The notes below the pieces were generated by a model that was not told where the DNA came from, searched no databases, and saw only the letters and a program-made list of their open reading frames with translations. A stretch of 36,914 nucleotides of DNA from Spirochaetia bacterium UBA2205. GTDB taxonomy: Bacteria > Spirochaetota > UBA4802 > UB4802. The position numbers and the translations under genes are program-made. The stretch spans positions 1 to 36,914 of the forward strand of contig DCUV01000036.1 in the NCBI GenBank assembly GCA_002328585.1. Reading direction: 5' to 3'. Below, piece by piece: positions 34,123 to 36,914 of the stretch. How positions within the stretch are numbered: position 1 is the stretch's first letter; each line of letters starts with the position of its first letter.

Positions 34123-34866
34123 TTATTTGATACTATTATTAAAAATCAATTCCTTTGAATTTATATGTATAGTAAAATATGAATCTATAAAAAGTAATAA
34201 ATGAAAAATGAATTTATTTATCTCAGGTAATGGATAATGTTTTGATTCAAGACTAAGAAACTTGTTTGTCATGATGTCTTTGATTATAGGGACTATCGCC
34301 AAAAATTGGAATGAATAATTTGGCGCGCAGGCATCACAATAGGGATGTAATGAAAATTCACTAAGATATAAATCGCTGGTGATTTCCTTATGACAAACAG
34401 TGCAATGGAAAACATCAGGATAAATTCCTGTGATTTTAAGGTAATGTAGAATAAATGATAAAATAAGAATCTGATACTGACTTGTTTTTGTCAATGTTTC
34501 TATGGCTCCTTTCAATAATCTAAAAAGCGTTTGATTGGGATCATTGTGGCCGGTGGTTTTTTCTACAATCTCAAGAAATAAAAAAAGAGTTATCATTGCC
34601 TGATAGTTATTGCGAATGGATATGGTATCATAGAGTAAAGAATACTCTTTAACGTTATACATTGTCTTTTGCTCATTATAATAATAGACAACATGGGTCA
34701 CACTTCCCGGTTCAACAGCGGTAAGGCTCCGTCGTTTAGTTTTTTTTAAACCTTTAAAAAGTAATGTTCTTTTGCCATGACTATTTGTATAGATAGTTGC
34801 TGCAATATCAGCCTCTAATATCGGAATTTTACGTAATACTATACCTGAATCTTTTTGCAGCTCCAT
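34123..34866 (-). CDS. recO: DNA repair protein RecO
   Basis: Loads RecA on single-stranded DNA with RecR and RecF. 247 residues. It starts with an OB-fold (SGIVLRKIPILEADIAATIY, SHGKRTLLFKGLKKTKRRSL), followed by a helical domain with a zinc finger in which CTVC and, about 20 residues later, CDAC are the ligands. The gene begins one base after the stop of corC, so the two are coupled. The frame and length match RecO well. Confidence 0.92.
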   Translation of the reverse strand: MELQKDSGIVLRKIPILEADIAATIYTNSHGKRTLLFKGLKKTKRRSLTAVEPGSVTHVVYYYNEQKTMYNVKEYSLLYDTISIRNNYQAMITLFLFLEIVEKTTGHNDPNQTLFRLLKGAIETLTKTSQYQILILSFILHYLKITGIYPDVFHCTVCHKEITSDLYLSEFSLHPYCDACAPNYSFQFLAIVPIIKDIMTNKFLSLESKHYPLPEINKFIFHLLLFIDSYFTIHINSKELIFNNSIK

Positions 34867-34867
34867 G

Positions 34868-35761
34868 TTATACGTTGTTTACATTTTTTTCAGGTGATAA
34901 GGTAACGATAATTCTTCCTATTCGAGTGCCTTTTATTTCCTTTATTTTGAAGGTTATAGAATTATACGTAACCTGTTCGTCTTTTTTAGGGATCTTCCCA
35001 AAAAGGTTAAAGACAAAACCGCCTATTGTATCAAACTCTTCCTGGGGCAATGCACAATTTGTGTAATCGTTAAAATCAGATAATGATAAACGTGAATCAA
35101 CTTCCCAGCAATTTTGGGATATGGTTTGTATTTCAGGGATTTCCTCTTCATCAAATTCATCACGTATTTCGCCAACTATCTCTTCTAAAATATCTTCCAT
35201 GGTAACAATACCTGCTACACCTCCATATTCATCAACAACTATCGCCAGATGCAAATTTTGCTTTTGAAATTGAAGGAGCAACTCGTCAAGTGGCATTGTT
35301 TCGGGCACAAAATAGGGTTTATGCAGCAACTTCTTTATGTTGAATTTCATTCGCCGGTCAATAATAAACGGCATTAAATCTTTAACATTTACAATACCAA
35401 TAATATTGTCGATAGTTTGTGAATAAACAGGGATACGTGAATGTCCTTCGTCTATAATAAGTTTAACCAGTTCTTTAAGGGTAGCAGTATCTTCAATGGC
35501 ATTTATATCAACGCGGGGGATCATAATCTCCCTGACAAATTTTTGTGAAAGACTTAAAATGCCTTCTATCATCTCCTGTTTTTGGATGATAGGTTTATCC
35601 ATGGATACATTAGTACTTTTATTATTATTAGTTATTTTCTTTTGCTTTAATGTTAACAAAAGCTGCTTCAACTTTTTCCGTATTTTCATTATCTGAGGCT
35701 TTTGTTGGTCTGAAGACATAAATAGTATCTTAAATGACCTCCTAACAAAGATTTTATACAT
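34868..35761 (-). CDS. CorC/HlyC-type CBS-pair protein
   Basis: 297 residues. A CBS pair (VREIMIPRVDINAIED, HSRIPVYSQTIDNIIGIVNVKDLM; then VPETMPLDELLLQFQKQNLH, VDEYGGVAGIVTMEDILEEI) is followed by the CorC/HlyC transporter-associated domain (FDTIGGFVFNLFGKIPKKDE, FKIKEIKGTRIGRIIV). It lacks the membrane DUF21 part, so it is the soluble CorC form linked to magnesium/cobalt efflux or ion homeostasis. The start is unclear: the ATG at 35761 has no ribosome binding site. AGGAGG sits 18 nt before the in-frame ATG at 35719, too far for normal spacing. recO follows directly. Confidence 0.9.
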   Translation of the reverse strand: MYKIFVRRSFKILFMSSDQQKPQIMKIRKKLKQLLLTLKQKKITNNNKSTNVSMDKPIIQKQEMIEGILSLSQKFVREIMIPRVDINAIEDTATLKELVKLIIDEGHSRIPVYSQTIDNIIGIVNVKDLMPFIIDRRMKFNIKKLLHKPYFVPETMPLDELLLQFQKQNLHLAIVVDEYGGVAGIVTMEDILEEIVGEIRDEFDEEEIPEIQTISQNCWEVDSRLSLSDFNDYTNCALPQEEFDTIGGFVFNLFGKIPKKDEQVTYNSITFKIKEIKGTRIGRIIVTLSPEKNVNNV

Positions 35762-35946
35762 GATGATATATTTATATAAAATATGTCAATTTGATTTTAT
35801 ATTGGGAGGAATGTAAAATGTCAGATTAACTGGTTTAATTATAAAATACACTTGACAATAGAAGGTATTTCTTTTTTTTAGACATCAAAAGAACATATCA
35901 TAGTTTATTTTACATTTTAAAAATTAATAAAAAAGGAGTGGCCCAT

Positions 35947-36914
35947 ATGGATAGTATGCTTTTCTGGATTGCCCCAATTGGGTCGATCATAGCTCTTTTG
36001 TTTGCTTATGTCTTCTATAGATTGATGATGAAAGCAGACAAGGGAAATGAAACGATGGTCGAAATAGCCCAGGCTGTGCGCCAAGGGGCATTTGCTTATT
36101 TAAGGCAGCAGTATAAGGTGGTCTCTTTGGTATTTGTAATCCTGGTGATTTTGTTATCAATTCTTGCTTATTATGGGATTCAGAATCCATTTGTACCATT
36201 TGCATTCCTAACAGGTGGTTTTTTCTCAGGTCTATGCGGTTTTTTAGGTATGAATACCGCAACTCATGCTTCATCTAGAACTGCACAGGGTGCTATGGAA
36301 TCACTTAACAAAGGATTACAGGTTGCATTCAGATCAGGCGCTGTTATGGGATTAGTAGTAGTAGGATTTGGTTTGCTTGATATATCGTTATGGTATATTA
36401 TTTTAAACTGGGTTTACGACAACAATATCTGGGGATTTAGCCAGTCATTAGCTGAAAAAATTGGCCTTTTGACTGCTGGACAAACTTTTGATATTTCATT
36501 GTTAAGTCATGAAGCTTTCAAGCATGGTAAGCTTGTTGAAATTACAACCACCATGATTACCTTTGGTTTAGGTGCTTCAACACAGGCTCTTTTTGCTCGT
36601 GTTGGTGGCGGTATTTATACAAAAGCCGCTGATGTAGGTGCAGACCTTGTTGGTAAAGTTGAAGCCGGCATACCTGAGGATGATCCACGCAATCCTGCTA
36701 CAATAGCTGATAACGTTGGTGATAATGTAGGTGACGTTGCAGGTATGGGTGCCGACCTTTATGAGTCATATTGCGGTTCCATACTTTCTACCGCTGCATT
36801 GGGAGCTGCACTGCCGCTTATTGGCATTGAAAATATCAATGCTGTTATCGCTCCTATGATTGTTGCCGGATTGGGTATTCTGTTCTCAGTTATAGGTATC
36901 TTTTTTGTAAGAAC
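35947..36914 (+). CDS. hppA: Membrane-bound ion-translocating pyrophosphatase, 5' part (cut by window edge)
   Basis: 322 codons from the ATG at 35947 to the window edge; the full protein is about 650-800 residues. AAAAAAGGAG stands about 9 bases before the ATG. The first helix begins LFWIAPIGSIIALLFAYVFY. The pyrophosphate-binding motif TKAADVGADLVGKVEAGIPE (Asp229 onward), then DDPRNPATIADNVGDNVGDV and AGMGADLYESY, is near invariant in the family. It couples pyrophosphate hydrolysis to pumping H+ or Na+ across the membrane. The residue deciding K+ dependence lies beyond the window, so the subtype cannot be stated. A TTGACA (35852-35857) lies about 90 bp upstream, without a clear -10 box. Confidence 0.95.
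   Translation, partial: MDSMLFWIAPIGSIIALLFAYVFYRLMMKADKGNETMVEIAQAVRQGAFAYLRQQYKVVSLVFVILVILLSILAYYGIQNPFVPFAFLTGGFFSGLCGFLGMNTATHASSRTAQGAMESLNKGLQVAFRSGAVMGLVVVGFGLLDISLWYIILNWVYDNNIWGFSQSLAEKIGLLTAGQTFDISLLSHEAFKHGKLVEITTTMITFGLGASTQALFARVGGGIYTKAADVGADLVGKVEAGIPEDDPRNPATIADNVGDNVGDVAGMGADLYESYCGSILSTAALGAALPLIGIENINAVIAPMIVAGLGILFSVIGIFFVR

Noticed and set aside
35987..36274. 95-codon minus-strand frame
   Set aside because: It is antisense to the strongly conserved pyrophosphatase gene.

Overview
This is a 36.9 kb chromosomal window from a low-GC bacterium (roughly one third G+C by eye). No gene names the organism outright. A spirochaete is my best guess. The basis is the mix of a multi-membrane-helix chemoreceptor, a TPR protein with a C-terminal adhesin/FlgT-like tail, ETF, NDH-2 and a membrane pyrophosphatase, an M23 LysM peptidase, and several unrecognised proteins. 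Another uncultured Gram-negative lineage is possible. I see no insertion sequence, prophage, CRISPR array or rRNA.

Left part (1-7200): an edge-truncated unknown gene, then a lipoprotein NagZ-type hexosaminidase overlapping hemW by 4 nt. On the minus strand follow an unknown acidic protein, a PlsC acyltransferase and a divergent etfB-etfA pair. Between etfB and the next operon (7202-7414) two back-to-back promoters flank one perfect 18-bp palindrome.

Acyl-CoA region (7415-11336): histidine phosphatase-like protein, acyl-CoA dehydrogenase, TetR regulator and APH-type kinase form one operon. The dehydrogenase and kinase match the two halves of the eukaryotic ACAD11/ACAD10 proteins, so with the divergent ETF this looks like a regulated module for activating and oxidising hydroxylated (probably 4-hydroxy) acyl-CoAs. 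A solitary parA and a cold-shock gene with a long leader and strong terminator follow.

Middle (12965-20881): a second TetR gene faces a DUF819 membrane protein and a sphingosine-1-phosphate-lyase-like enzyme across two copies of a palindromic operator. A minus-strand pair follows: an M23/LysM peptidase and a fused RsmG-SpoU methyltransferase. Then come a type II NADH dehydrogenase and a tRNA-Thr(CGT).

Right part (21103-36914): a large chemoreceptor, an FmdB zinc ribbon, a 611-residue unknown, the mltG-trhP-like-hisS operon, the TPR protein, a second and more canonical etfB-etfA pair with terminator, a corC-recO pair, and the 5' part of a membrane pyrophosphatase gene.

The most notable observations are the ACAD10/11-like split cluster with its operator, the TetR/DUF819/S1P-lyase module, the RsmG-SpoU fusion, and an octamer (ACTATCGC) that is strongly over-represented through the window in all reading frames.
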